Made by a program: the position numbers and the translations under genes. From Bacilli bacterium (lineage in GTDB: Bacteria; Bacillota_I; Bacilli_A; RF39; UBA660): 20,937 nucleotides of DNA. Below are positions 1 through 7,955 of this stretch, piece by piece; the first letter of the stretch is position 1, and each line of letters opens with the position of its first letter. The stretch is taken from NCBI GenBank assembly GCA_017476705.1, contig JAFUZI010000079.1, forward strand, positions 1-20,937, read 5' to 3'. The notes beneath the pieces are model-generated. The model searched no databases and was not told where the DNA came from. It saw only the letters and a program-made list of their open reading frames with translations.

Positions 1-1401
1 AATGCAAAAAGAAGAACTCGCGAAGAGGTTAAAGTTTTAACTGATGAATATATTATGAATGCACATTTAGAAAGTTTAGGTAAAGGTAAAAAATATTTTG
101 TAAAAACATATGGATGTCAAATGAATGAACATGATGGTGAAAATATAAAAGCCATCTTAGAAGACATGTCATTTACTGAGACTGATAATATGGAAGATGC
201 TGATATAATTTTACTTAATACTTGTGCAATCCGTGAAAATGCTCATAATAAAGTTTTTGGTTATTTAGGAAGAATAAAACACTTAAAAGAGTCACGTCCA
301 GATGTTATTGCTGGAATATGCGGGTGTATGGCTCAAGAAGAAGTTGTTGTAAAAGAGATAATGAGTAAGCATAAATACTTAGATATGGTATTTGGAACTC
401 ATAATATTCATGAACTTCCTGAAATACTTGATAAAGTAATAGAGACTAAATCACAACAAGTTAGTGTTTATTCTAAAGAAGGAGATATTATAGAAAATAT
501 TCCTGTAAAAAGAGAATCTTTATATAAAGCTTGGGTAAATATTATGTATGGATGTGATAAGTTCTGTACATATTGTATAGTGCCTTATACTAGAGGAAAA
601 CAAAGAAGTAGAAGACACGTTGATATTTTAGCAGAAGTTAAATGTTTAAAAGAACAAGGTTATAAAGAAGTTACACTTTTAGGTCAAAATGTTAATGCAT
701 ATGGTAAAGATTTAAATGATAACTATAACATGGAAAATTTACTTGAGGATGTAGCTAAAATAGGTATTGAAAGAGTTAGATTTGTAACAAGTCATCCTTG
801 GGATTTTACAGATGCTATGATAGATGTAATAGCTAAATATGATAATATAATGCCTTATATTCACTTACCTTTACAATCAGGTTCTAGTAGAATATTAAAG
901 CTTATGGGAAGACGTTATACAAAAGAGTCTTACCTAGAACTTGCTCATAAGATTAAAGAAAAAATTCCAAATTGTAGTTTAACAACAGATATAATTGTCG
1001 GATTTCCAGGTGAGACAGAAGAAGACTTTAATGAGACATTAGATGTCGTAAATGAATTAAAATATGATTCAGCATTTACATTTATCTTCTCACCACGTGT
1101 TGGAACACCAGCTTTTAATATGAAAGATGATGTAGATTTAAAAACTAAAGAAGATAGATTACATAGATTAAATGAGTTAGTTAATAAATATGCACATGAT
1201 GCAAACCTTAAATATCAAGATAAAATAGTTCCTGTTTTACTTGAAGGAGTTAGTGAGAAAAACAGTGATTATCTAATGGGTTATACTGATACTATGAAAC
1301 TTGTTAATGTTAAAGCAGATAAAGAATTAATCGGTAAAATTGTAAATGTTAAAATACTTGATGTTAAAACATGGAGTATGGATGGAGAAATTGCAAAATA
1401 A
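1..1401 (+). CDS. miaB: tRNA-2-methylthio-N6-dimethylallyladenosine synthase MiaB (5' end outside window)
   Basis: Radical-SAM methylthiotransferase that converts i6A37 to ms2i6A37 in tRNA, using two Fe-S clusters. Numbering from the Met at base 55, the three cysteines of the N-terminal UPF0004 domain are C21 (TYGCQMNEHD), C57 (NTCAIRENA) and C91 (GCM). The radical-SAM CxxxCxxC is C167/C171/C174, followed by IVPYTRGKQRSR. A TRAM domain fills roughly the last 60 residues. The frame is open back to base 1. No ribosome binding site precedes base 55, and the upstream codons read like the basic RRTREEV segment found before the catalytic domain in Bacillota MiaB proteins. I infer that the true start lies before the window, so the protein exceeds 466 residues. 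The substrate is made by MiaA (6644-7534). The family call is firm and the exact start unknown. Confidence 0.96.
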   Translation, partial: NAKRRTREEVKVLTDEYIMNAHLESLGKGKKYFVKTYGCQMNEHDGENIKAILEDMSFTETDNMEDADIILLNTCAIRENAHNKVFGYLGRIKHLKESRPDVIAGICGCMAQEEVVVKEIMSKHKYLDMVFGTHNIHELPEILDKVIETKSQQVSVYSKEGDIIENIPVKRESLYKAWVNIMYGCDKFCTYCIVPYTRGKQRSRRHVDILAEVKCLKEQGYKEVTLLGQNVNAYGKDLNDNYNMENLLEDVAKIGIERVRFVTSHPWDFTDAMIDVIAKYDNIMPYIHLPLQSGSSRILKLMGRRYTKESYLELAHKIKEKIPNCSLTTDIIVGFPGETEEDFNETLDVVNELKYDSAFTFIFSPRVGTPAFNMKDDVDLKTKEDRLHRLNELVNKYAHDANLKYQDKIVPVLLEGVSEKNSDYLMGYTDTMKLVNVKADKELIGKIVNVKILDVKTWSMDGEIAK

Positions 1402-1413
1402 TTTCTCTTTTTT
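1385..1413 (+). terminator. Intrinsic terminator overlapping the end of miaB
   Basis: The arms gagaaatt (1385-1392) and aatttctc (1400-1407) pair perfectly around a 7-nt loop and run into six T (1408-1413). The miaB stop codon (1399-1401) lies at the loop and 3' arm. The stem is AT-rich, so it is probably of moderate strength. Confidence 0.6.
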
Positions 1414-1415
1414 AG

Positions 1416-1443
1416 TAAAATATGATAAAATTAGTGTGGTGAT
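1416..1443 (+). promoter_or_regulatory. Possible promoter and ribosome binding site for fmt
   Basis: A TATGAT -10-like box (1421-1426) follows the miaB terminator T-tract, with no convincing -35. The stretch from the T-tract through the -10 is almost identical to the one before mtaB (12611-12630). GGTGAT at 1438-1443 sits 3 nt before the fmt ATG. Confidence 0.35.
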
Positions 1444-1446
1444 TAT

Positions 1447-2412
1447 ATGAATATTGAAGATATAAATGTAGATAAAGAGTTAAGAATTGTTTTTATGGGA
1501 ACACCTGATTTTGCTGTTCCAGTACTTCAAGGATTAATTGATAACTATAATGTAAAAGCAGTTGTAACACAACCGGATAAACCAGTTGGAAGACATGGTG
1601 AAATAAGTATGTCTCCAGTAAAAAAACTAGCACTTGATAATACTATATTAGTACTTCAACCTAATAGTTTAAAAGATGAGTGGCAAGATGTTATGTCTCT
1701 TCATCCTGATATGATTGTAACATGTGCATATGGGCAACTAGTTCCAAGAGAATTACTTGTATATCCTAAATATGGATGTATTAATGTACATGCCTCACTT
1801 TTACCAAAACTTAGAGGTGGAGCACCTATTCATAGAGCTATTATTGAAGGATATAGAGAAACAGGCGTTACTATAATGCATATGAATGCTGGACTTGATA
1901 CGGGAGATATAATAACTCAAAAGCCTATTTTAATAGATGATTTAGATACTGCTTCAACTCTTCATGATAAACTAAGTATCTTAGGTAGAGACCTACTTTT
2001 AGAGACACTTCCATCTATAATTGATGGTACAGCGCTATCTATTCCTCAAGATGATTCAATATCAACTTATGCATCTAATATAAAGCCTGAGGATGAAAAA
2101 ATAGATTTTTCAAAAACTAAACGACAGATATATAATCAGGTTAGAGGACTTAATTCTTGGCCTGGTGCATATTTCAATTTAATGGGTAAGAGAATTAAAG
2201 TATATGAATGCTTAATGAGTGATAATAACTTATCAAATTTAATAGATGGTCAAATATCAGGACTATATAAAGAAGGACTTGGTATAAAAGTATCTAATGG
2301 AGAAATCATTTTAACAAAAATCAAACCAGAAGGTAAAGGAATAATGAAAGCAATTGATTTTATAAATGGCTTTCAAAATAAACAAGATTTAGTAGGTAAA
2401 ATTTGTGAGTAA
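1447..2412 (+). CDS. fmt: Methionyl-tRNA formyltransferase
   Basis: Transfers a formyl group from 10-formyl-tetrahydrofolate to Met-tRNAi, giving the fMet-tRNA used in bacterial initiation. The 321-residue length is normal for the family. It opens after a short leader with the Rossmann start RIVFMGTPDFAVPVL (13-27). The catalytic formyltransferase block INVHASLLPKLRGGAPIH carries N113 and H115, and GLDTGDI carries D151, matching the Asn/His/Asp triad of the family. The C-terminal third should be the tRNA-binding OB-like domain (around NSWPGAYF and KIKPEGKG). The ATG has GGTGAT 3 nt upstream. The next gene starts inside its last codons. In many Bacillota fmt sits beside def or priA; neither is here. 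Confidence 0.96.
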   Translation: MNIEDINVDKELRIVFMGTPDFAVPVLQGLIDNYNVKAVVTQPDKPVGRHGEISMSPVKKLALDNTILVLQPNSLKDEWQDVMSLHPDMIVTCAYGQLVPRELLVYPKYGCINVHASLLPKLRGGAPIHRAIIEGYRETGVTIMHMNAGLDTGDIITQKPILIDDLDTASTLHDKLSILGRDLLLETLPSIIDGTALSIPQDDSISTYASNIKPEDEKIDFSKTKRQIYNQVRGLNSWPGAYFNLMGKRIKVYECLMSDNNLSNLIDGQISGLYKEGLGIKVSNGEIILTKIKPEGKGIMKAIDFINGFQNKQDLVGKICE

Positions 2413-2920
2413 AGTAATTAATGTAATTAAGATCATATGGAAAAATGATAGATATAAATCAATAGTTATAATGAGTTTATATTTTATATTTTTTGTCGTA
2501 ATAGTATTGATTGCTAAACTATCTCCAAGTACAAAAACTGATTTGAGTAATTATAATACTTCTAATATAAGTATTGTAAATGAATATGATTTTGAAGTGA
2601 GTGTTAAAGATACAATAATTAAAGGAAAATATGATTATAGTTATATAAAATTTGATTATAATAATAAAACTTATGAATATAGTAACGAACTATTATATCC
2701 AAAAGACTTTCCTTATGTTGATATAATTCCTTTTATGAATAAGAATTATGTATTTGAACTAATTAAAGGGAAAAATATTTATAGTACAACAAAATTCAGT
2801 GATGATAGTCAAGCTAATACATATTTGGTTGATGACATAGAAATTACTACATATGATAAACAGCTTTTAAAAATAGATGTTAAAATAAATGATTTATCAT
2901 ATGAAATAATTTATAAATAA
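2405..2920 (+). CDS. Unknown single-pass membrane protein
   Basis: I do not recognise this 171-residue protein. It has a short basic N-terminus (IIWKNDRYK), one hydrophobic helix at about residues 20-39 (IVIMSLYFIFFVVIVLIAKL), then about 130 polar residues rich in Tyr, Asn, Asp and Lys. By the positive-inside rule this tail is probably outside the membrane. There is no lipobox cysteine and no domain I can name. The GTG start is chosen because it overlaps the last 8 nt of fmt in the usual coupled arrangement, with GTAGGT about 8 nt upstream. A later in-frame ATG at 2471 would cut into the membrane helix. Co-transcription with fmt looks certain, but it gives no clue to function. Confidence 0.72.
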   Translation: MSKVINVIKIIWKNDRYKSIVIMSLYFIFFVVIVLIAKLSPSTKTDLSNYNTSNISIVNEYDFEVSVKDTIIKGKYDYSYIKFDYNNKTYEYSNELLYPKDFPYVDIIPFMNKNYVFELIKGKNIYSTTKFSDDSQANTYLVDDIEITTYDKQLLKIDVKINDLSYEIIYK

Positions 2921-2949
2921 TTGCAAATTTGATTATTTTGTGATAGATT
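2921..2949 (+). promoter_or_regulatory. Possible promoter for secG
   Basis: TTGCAA (2921-2926), a 17-bp spacer, then TAGATT (2944-2949) preceded by TGA, giving an extended -10. Both boxes match sigma-A consensus at 4 of 6 positions. The gap has no clear terminator, so secG could also be read from fmt. Confidence 0.35.
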
Positions 2950-2971
2950 AATAAAGGCAGGAGGAATAAGT

Positions 2972-3184
2972 ATGAAAACATTTTTAATAATTGTTGCAAT
3001 TCTTTTAATAGCAATTGTTTTACTTCAAGCAGCAAAGGCTGAAGGAGCAAGTAGTGCTATGATGGGTGGTAATGATAGTTTATTTAAAAATAGAAAAGAA
3101 AGAGGAGGAGAGTTATTTATAACTAGACTTACCTTTTTACTTGGCGCATTATTTTTTGTCGGATGTATGATTATAGGATTTTAA
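2972..3184 (+). CDS. secG: Preprotein translocase subunit SecG
   Basis: Small auxiliary subunit of the SecYEG export channel in the cytoplasmic membrane. The 70 residues show the SecG layout: a first helix (about 3-21) ending in LLQAAKAEG, a glycine-rich cytosolic loop GASSAMMGG, the segment SLFKNRKERGGE, then TRLT and a second helix (about 52-69). An AGGAGG ribosome binding site lies 7 nt before the ATG and is the strongest in this part of the window, fitting a highly translated gene. In many Bacillota secG leads into rnr and smpB; here it is followed by a terminator and then ruvA. Confidence 0.93.
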   Translation: MKTFLIIVAILLIAIVLLQAAKAEGASSAMMGGNDSLFKNRKERGGELFITRLTFLLGALFFVGCMIIGF

Positions 3185-3202
3185 TTAAATCCTTTTCTTT
3201 TT
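3175..3202 (+). terminator. Intrinsic terminator of secG
   Basis: aggattt (3175-3181) pairs with aaatcct (3187-3193) around a 5-nt loop holding most of the stop codon, followed by TTTTCTTTTT. Confidence 0.65.
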
Positions 3203-3224
3203 GCAAAAATATGTTCGTTTTATC

Positions 3225-3265
3225 TTTTAAATTTATTTATTATATGATATAATTTTTATGGTGAT
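3225..3265 (+). promoter_or_regulatory. Extended -10 promoter of the ruvA operon
   Basis: TGATATAAT has a perfect -10 (3248-3253) with an upstream TG. TTTTAA at 3225-3230 is 17 bp away as a weak -35. The expected start near 3260 coincides with the GGTGAT ribosome binding site (3260-3265), so the leader would be only about 8-10 nt. Confidence 0.6.
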
Positions 3266-3268
3266 AAT

Positions 3269-3820
3269 ATGTATGAATATATAAATGGGAAAGTAAAAGA
3301 GATAGAAGCTAATTATATAGTTATCGATAATAATGGAATTGGTTATTTGATTTATGTTGCTAATCCATATTCATATAAAGTGGATTCTTTATATAAAGTA
3401 TATATATATGAACATGTAAGAGAAGATGAACATACATTATATGGTTTTATGCAAAAAGAAGAAAAAAATTTGTTTTTAAAATTAATTAATGTAAAAGGGC
3501 TTGGACCTAAGATGGCTCTTCCTATCTTAGCAACAGGTTCAATAGATGGTATAATTGATGCTATTGATAGAGAAAATATATTATATTTAAAAAAATTTCC
3601 TAAAATTGGTGATAAAGTTGCAAGACAAATTATACTTGATTTAAAGGGAAAGCTTGCTCAAACTACTGATGTTGTTGTAGCATATAATGAAGAGTTGGTA
3701 GAAACTCTTAAAGCACTAGGTTATAAGAATGTTGATATTAAAAAAATTCTTCCTAATATAGATACTAAAAAATCTTTAGAAGAACAAATAAAAGATGCAT
3801 TAAAGTTAATGCTTAAATAA
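3269..3820 (+). CDS. ruvA: Holliday junction DNA helicase subunit RuvA
   Basis: RuvA tetramers bind the four-way junction and load the RuvB motors for branch migration. This protein is 183 residues, slightly short for the family (about 200). Residues 1-62 form the OB domain (MYEYINGKVKEI, LYGF). Helix-hairpin-helix motifs follow at INVKGLGPKMALPIL (73-87) and KFPKIGDKVARQIILDL (109-125). After a short linker (about 131-139) comes the RuvB-binding domain III (EELVETLKALGY). The shortness lies in the acidic linker. GGTGAT is 3 nt before the ATG. It is the first gene of the seven-gene operon and ruvB follows after 35 nt. Confidence 0.96.
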   Translation: MYEYINGKVKEIEANYIVIDNNGIGYLIYVANPYSYKVDSLYKVYIYEHVREDEHTLYGFMQKEEKNLFLKLINVKGLGPKMALPILATGSIDGIIDAIDRENILYLKKFPKIGDKVARQIILDLKGKLAQTTDVVVAYNEELVETLKALGYKNVDIKKILPNIDTKKSLEEQIKDALKLMLK

Positions 3821-3855
3821 TTAATTATCATAATACAAAAAAAGAAGGTGATTAT

Positions 3856-4851
3856 ATGGATGATAGAATTTTATCGGTTGAACAGTTGAATGAAGATATA
3901 AAGGATTTAGAAATAAGACCTAGTAAAATAGATGAATATATTGGTCAAGATGAAGTAAAAGATAATCTTTCTGTTTTTATTGAGGCAGCAAAGATGAGAG
4001 GCGAAGCATTAGATCATGTACTTCTTTATGGCCCACCTGGTCTTGGTAAAACAACTCTTGCATATATTATAGCTAATGAGCTTGGAACAAATATTAAAAC
4101 GGCAAGTGGGCCTTCTATTGAAAAGGCAGGAGATTTAGCTGCAGTTTTATCTACTTTAGAACCTGGAGATGTTTTATTTATTGATGAAATACATAGAATT
4201 CCAAGATTTGTAGAAGAAATACTTTATTCTGCTATGGAAGATTATGTTTTAGATATAGTTGTTGGAAACGATTCATCTAGTAGAAATATTAGAATTGAAC
4301 TTCCACCATTTACACTTGTTGGTGCAACTACTAGAGCAGGAGATTTATCAAGCCCACTTCGTGATAGATTTGGAATTGTCTGTAAACTAAATTATTATAA
4401 TATAGAGGATTTAACTAAAATTATAAAAAGAACTAGTAATGTACTAGATTCTCCAATCAATGACGCTGCTGCTATTTCACTTGCAAGTCGTAGTAGAGGT
4501 ACTCCAAGAATAGCAAATAGATTATTTAAAAGAGTCAGAGATTTCGCCCTTGTTAAAGGTGATGGAATAATAGACGATGAAATTATTGATATGGCCTTAT
4601 CTAAACTTAAAGTAGATGGGCTTGGCCTTGATGAGACAGACCATAATTTACTTAGAGCTATTATTGAGAAATTTAATGGTGGCCCAGTTGGAATAGAGGC
4701 AATTGCAGCTTCTATAGGAGAAGAACAAACAACTATAGAAGATGTATATGAACCATATTTGTTACAAATGGGATTTTTAAAACGAACTAATCGTGGACGT
4801 GTTGTAACTAATAAAGCATATGAACATTTAGGAATTGAAAGAGGAGAATAG
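3856..4851 (+). CDS. ruvB: Holliday junction DNA helicase ATPase RuvB
   Basis: AAA+ motor that pumps DNA through the RuvA-bound junction. The 331 residues contain Walker A GPPGLGKTT (59-67), Walker B LFIDEIHR with D110/E111, sensor 1 GATTRAG (156-162) and the arginine-finger block LRDRFG (168-173). The C-terminal winged-helix domain begins near GLGLDETD and ends with QMGFLKRTNRGR. All catalytic residues are present. GAAGGTGAT precedes the ATG by 3 nt. The ruvAB pair is standard. The following gene begins 1 nt after the stop, and its ribosome binding site lies within the last ruvB codons. Confidence 0.97.
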   Translation: MDDRILSVEQLNEDIKDLEIRPSKIDEYIGQDEVKDNLSVFIEAAKMRGEALDHVLLYGPPGLGKTTLAYIIANELGTNIKTASGPSIEKAGDLAAVLSTLEPGDVLFIDEIHRIPRFVEEILYSAMEDYVLDIVVGNDSSSRNIRIELPPFTLVGATTRAGDLSSPLRDRFGIVCKLNYYNIEDLTKIIKRTSNVLDSPINDAAAISLASRSRGTPRIANRLFKRVRDFALVKGDGIIDDEIIDMALSKLKVDGLGLDETDHNLLRAIIEKFNGGPVGIEAIAASIGEEQTTIEDVYEPYLLQMGFLKRTNRGRVVTNKAYEHLGIERGE

Positions 4852-4852
4852 A

Positions 4853-5629
4853 ATGGAATCATATTTAGAAATGCCAAATGGCAAGAGACTAGAGGGAATT
4901 AAATATTATGACATTGCTGATGCAGCTATGCAAATAGTGGAAATAAAAATAACTGAAGATGAAGATTTAAGACTGAAGTTTAACGAGTTTAAAAAAGATT
5001 ATAAGCATTATGAACCTTATCTTGATTTTTTAATTATATATTTAGGCTATAAATTTATAAAACCTTTTTGTACAGAAGAAGGATATTTGTATGGCTTGAA
5101 TGGAGAATTACATTATCTTATGCATCCATATGATGAAATACATAAAACAGATATTATTTATCCTAAAAGTGATGATAAATCACTTGGAATTAATAGTTTT
5201 AGTGTTGATGTATTAGATGATTCTGTTATTTCACCTGATGGCTTATGTTATAAATTAAATCGAGATAATGGTGATTATCATCAAATGTTTTATGAAGTAA
5301 TTTTAATGAATAAGATGATTAGTAATAAGAAAATATATGAAGACTATATTACTTGCATGAAAGAAAATAGTATGGTATATTATAACATCAATGCTTATTT
5401 TAGAGATAGGCTTGGTTTTCTTCAAGTAGTTAAGTATCCGGATAATTCAGGACATATTATATATAATGCAGAATTAAAAGATGGATATGTAGATGGAATG
5501 CTTAATGGTATAAAAGGTATGTATCCTAAAATTATGTTAGAGGAAAATAATATACCTAGTAATATGGTTGAAGAATGTAATAACATGAAAGCTGAGATGA
5601 ATAATATATATGAAGGTAGAAGAATTTGA
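4853..5629 (+). CDS. Unknown soluble protein between ruvB and queA
   Basis: A 258-residue protein I cannot assign. It has no signal peptide, membrane helix or known motif. It is rich in Tyr, Asp, Asn and Met, with probable mixed alpha/beta content. I start it at the ATG at 4853 because GAGGAG (4841-4846) is correctly spaced and the start is 1 nt from the ruvB stop. An in-frame ATG at 4835 has no ribosome binding site and lies inside ruvB. The C-terminal coding sequence overlaps the first 20 nt of queA, so translation of the two is probably coupled. Codon use looks like its neighbours, so it does not look foreign. In Bacillota the ruvAB-queA interval often holds a small lineage-specific protein; this one is larger. 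Confidence 0.8.
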   Translation: MESYLEMPNGKRLEGIKYYDIADAAMQIVEIKITEDEDLRLKFNEFKKDYKHYEPYLDFLIIYLGYKFIKPFCTEEGYLYGLNGELHYLMHPYDEIHKTDIIYPKSDDKSLGINSFSVDVLDDSVISPDGLCYKLNRDNGDYHQMFYEVILMNKMISNKKIYEDYITCMKENSMVYYNINAYFRDRLGFLQVVKYPDNSGHIIYNAELKDGYVDGMLNGIKGMYPKIMLEENNIPSNMVEECNNMKAEMNNIYEGRRI

Positions 5630-6635
5630 TTTTGATTTGCCAGAGGAATTGATTGCACAAACACCTCTAAAAAAAAGAGATGAATCTAAAATGCTTGTTT
5701 TAGATAAAGTTACGGGTGAAGTTGAACATAAGAAATTTTTTGATTTAGAGACTTTGCTTAATAAAGGTGATGTGTTAGTATTAAATGATACTAAAGTTAT
5801 GCCTGCACGTCTTTATGGTGTTAAAGAGGAAACTGATGCTGCAATTGAAGTCTTAATGTTAAAAGATATAGGAGATGATACTTGGGAGTGTTTAGCAAAA
5901 CCGGCTAAACGAGTTAAAGTTGGTACTGTTATATCATTTGGTGATGGACTACTTAAGGCTAGATGTATTGATATCAAAGATGAAGGAATTAGAATTTTTA
6001 AACTAGAATATAAGGGTATTTTATATGAAATATTGGATAAATTAGGTGAAATGCCACTTCCTCCTTATATTCATGAAAAACTAGAAGATAAGGATAGATA
6101 TCAAACAGTGTATGCTAAAGTTGTTGGTAGCGCAGCTGCACCTACAGCAGGGCTTCATTTTACTAAAGAATTACTTGATAAATTAAAAGCTAAAGGTGTT
6201 GAGATAGAGTATGTAACTTTACATGTTGGTCTTGGAACATTTAGACCAGTTAGTGTTGAAAATATAAATGACCATGTTATGCATAGTGAATTTTATCAAA
6301 TGAGTAAAGAAACAGCAGATAGACTTAGCCTAGCCAAAAAAGAAGGTAGAAGAATTATTAGTGTTGGTACAACTTCTACTAGAACATTGGAAACAATTAT
6401 GAGTCTTTATGGTGAATTTAGAGAATGTAGTGGATGGACTAATATATTTATCTATCCTGGATATAAATTTAAAGCAATAGATGCTTTGATTACTAATTTC
6501 CACCTACCAAAGTCAACTCTTGTTATGCTTGTTAGTGCACTTGCAGGACGTGAACACATTTTAAATGCTTATAAAGAAGCAATAGATAATAAATATAGAT
6601 TCTTTTCGTTTGGAGATTCAATGTTTATTAAGTAG
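5610..6635 (+). CDS. queA: S-adenosylmethionine:tRNA ribosyltransferase-isomerase QueA
   Basis: Moves the ribosyl group of S-adenosylmethionine onto 7-aminomethyl-7-deazaguanine at position 34 of tRNA, forming epoxyqueuosine. The 341-residue length is normal. Family signatures are the start MKVEEFDFDLPEELIAQ, VLVLNDTKVMPARLYG (55-70), MPLPPYI (148-154), AAPTAGLHFT (176-185), HVGLGTFRPV (205-214), GTTSTRTLE and TNFHLPKSTLVMLV. It overlaps the upstream gene by 20 nt and its own ribosome binding site is poor (a GAGATGA about 11 nt away), so it probably depends on translational coupling. tgt, which acts one step earlier and usually follows queA in Bacillota, is not in this window. Confidence 0.96.
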   Translation: MKVEEFDFDLPEELIAQTPLKKRDESKMLVLDKVTGEVEHKKFFDLETLLNKGDVLVLNDTKVMPARLYGVKEETDAAIEVLMLKDIGDDTWECLAKPAKRVKVGTVISFGDGLLKARCIDIKDEGIRIFKLEYKGILYEILDKLGEMPLPPYIHEKLEDKDRYQTVYAKVVGSAAAPTAGLHFTKELLDKLKAKGVEIEYVTLHVGLGTFRPVSVENINDHVMHSEFYQMSKETADRLSLAKKEGRRIISVGTTSTRTLETIMSLYGEFRECSGWTNIFIYPGYKFKAIDALITNFHLPKSTLVMLVSALAGREHILNAYKEAIDNKYRFFSFGDSMFIK

Positions 6636-6643
6636 GTGATAAT

Positions 6644-7534
6644 ATGAATATAATTTGTATAGTAGGTCCAACTGGTGTTGGAAAGACTAAAATGAGTATT
6701 GAACTTGCAAAAAGATATAATGGTGAGGTTGTTAATGCTGATTCTACACAAGTGTTTAAAAAACTTGATATAGCAACAGCTAAAGTAACAGATAAAGAAA
6801 AAGATGGCATACCTCATCATTTGTTTGATATTAAAAATATAGATGAGGATTATACTGTATTTGATTATCAAACGGATGCAAGAAAAGTTATAGATGATAT
6901 TAAAAAAAGAGGTAAAACACCGATTGTTGTTGGTGGTACAGGGCTTTATATAAAAGCATTATTTTATGATTACAGATTTGAAAATGAACAAGAAATAAAA
7001 GAAACATATGATGATATTGAAACATCTAAGTTGTATGAAATGTTAATTAATGTTGATTCTAAAACTTGTATACATCCTAATAATAGGAAAAGAATTATTA
7101 GGGCTCTTAATTATTATAAAACTAATAATAAACCTATGAGTGAGAAAGAAAAAACAAATAAAATGCTATATAATGTTGATTTTATTGGACTTACTACTGA
7201 TAGAACTAATTTGTATGAAAGAATTAATAAAAGAGTGGATAGTATGCTTGCTGATGGTTTGCTTGATGAGGCTAGGAAAATATATGATACTAATATTAGA
7301 AACAAGGCTGTAATGACTCCAATAGGTTATAAAGAATTATTTGAATATTTTGATGGATTAATATCTTTAGAAGAGGCTTTGGAGCTAATTAGGAAAAGAA
7401 GTAGACATTATGCTAAAAGACAATATACTTGGTTTAATAATCAAATGAATGTTAAATGGTTTAATGTTGATTATAGTAATTTTAATAATACAATAGAAGA
7501 TGTAATTAATTATTTAGATGGTGAAAAATGTTAG
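6644..7534 (+). CDS. miaA: tRNA dimethylallyltransferase MiaA
   Basis: Transfers the dimethylallyl group from DMAPP to A37 of tRNAs reading UNN codons, making i6A, the substrate of MiaB at the left edge of the window. The 296 residues begin with the P-loop GPTGVGKT (8-15). NADSTQV (31-37) carries the conserved D33/S34, and GGTGLYIKAL (97-106) and the C-terminal RRSRHYAKRQ-like block (RKRSRHYAKRQYTWF) follow. AGGTGAT lies 3 nt upstream of the ATG. The gene sits 8 nt after queA, and its last 7 nt overlap lspA. Confidence 0.96.
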   Translation: MNIICIVGPTGVGKTKMSIELAKRYNGEVVNADSTQVFKKLDIATAKVTDKEKDGIPHHLFDIKNIDEDYTVFDYQTDARKVIDDIKKRGKTPIVVGGTGLYIKALFYDYRFENEQEIKETYDDIETSKLYEMLINVDSKTCIHPNNRKRIIRALNYYKTNNKPMSEKEKTNKMLYNVDFIGLTTDRTNLYERINKRVDSMLADGLLDEARKIYDTNIRNKAVMTPIGYKELFEYFDGLISLEEALELIRKRSRHYAKRQYTWFNNQMNVKWFNVDYSNFNNTIEDVINYLDGEKC

Positions 7535-7947
7535 CGTTAATACTTGTTTTAATTGATCAGGCTGTTAAATATTATGTTCATACCTATTGTTTATTAGGAA
7601 TATCAAAAGTTATTATTCCTGGATTATTTAATATTACTTATTTAGAAAATACAGGTGCTGCTTTTTCAATATTAAGTAATAATACTTATTTAATAATTAT
7701 TGTATCTTTTATTTTGCTATTTATTTTATATAAATATCTATTTAAACATAATCAATATAAAATAGTTAAATCCCTTATATTAGGTGGCATTATATCAAAT
7801 TTAATTGATAGAGTTGTTAGAGGATATGTAATTGATTATTTTGATTTTAATATTTTTGGATATAATGCTCCTGTATTTAATATAGCTGATATATGTATTG
7901 TAATAGGATGTATTATATTTATGTTTAAAACATTAGAAGAAAAGTAG
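7528..7947 (+). CDS. lspA: Prolipoprotein signal peptidase (signal peptidase II)
   Basis: Aspartyl protease of the cytoplasmic membrane that removes signal peptides from diacylated lipoproteins. It is a 139-residue protein, at the short end of the family, with four predicted helices. The N-terminal helix motif LIDQAVKYY, the YLENTGAAFSI segment, NLIDRVVRGYVIDYFDF with catalytic D94 and FNIADICIVIG with catalytic D121 are all present. The usual GNLIDR reads SNLIDR here, a Gly-to-Ser change just before the first active-site segment. The start overlaps miaA by 7 nt and the ribosome binding site is within miaA (GATGGTG). In Bacillus subtilis lspA is likewise followed by an RluD-family synthase gene (ylyB). 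Confidence 0.93.
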   Translation: MLALILVLIDQAVKYYVHTYCLLGISKVIIPGLFNITYLENTGAAFSILSNNTYLIIIVSFILLFILYKYLFKHNQYKIVKSLILGGIISNLIDRVVRGYVIDYFDFNIFGYNAPVFNIADICIVIGCIIFMFKTLEEK

Positions 7948-7955
7948 GTGATACC

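Noticed and set aside
4395..4877. 160-codon open frame on the minus strand
   Set aside because: It lies antisense inside ruvB, lacks a ribosome binding site and reads as a codon-bias shadow.
6569..6871. Minus-strand open frames across the queA-miaA junction
   Set aside because: They run through two well-supported genes and have no start signals or family features.
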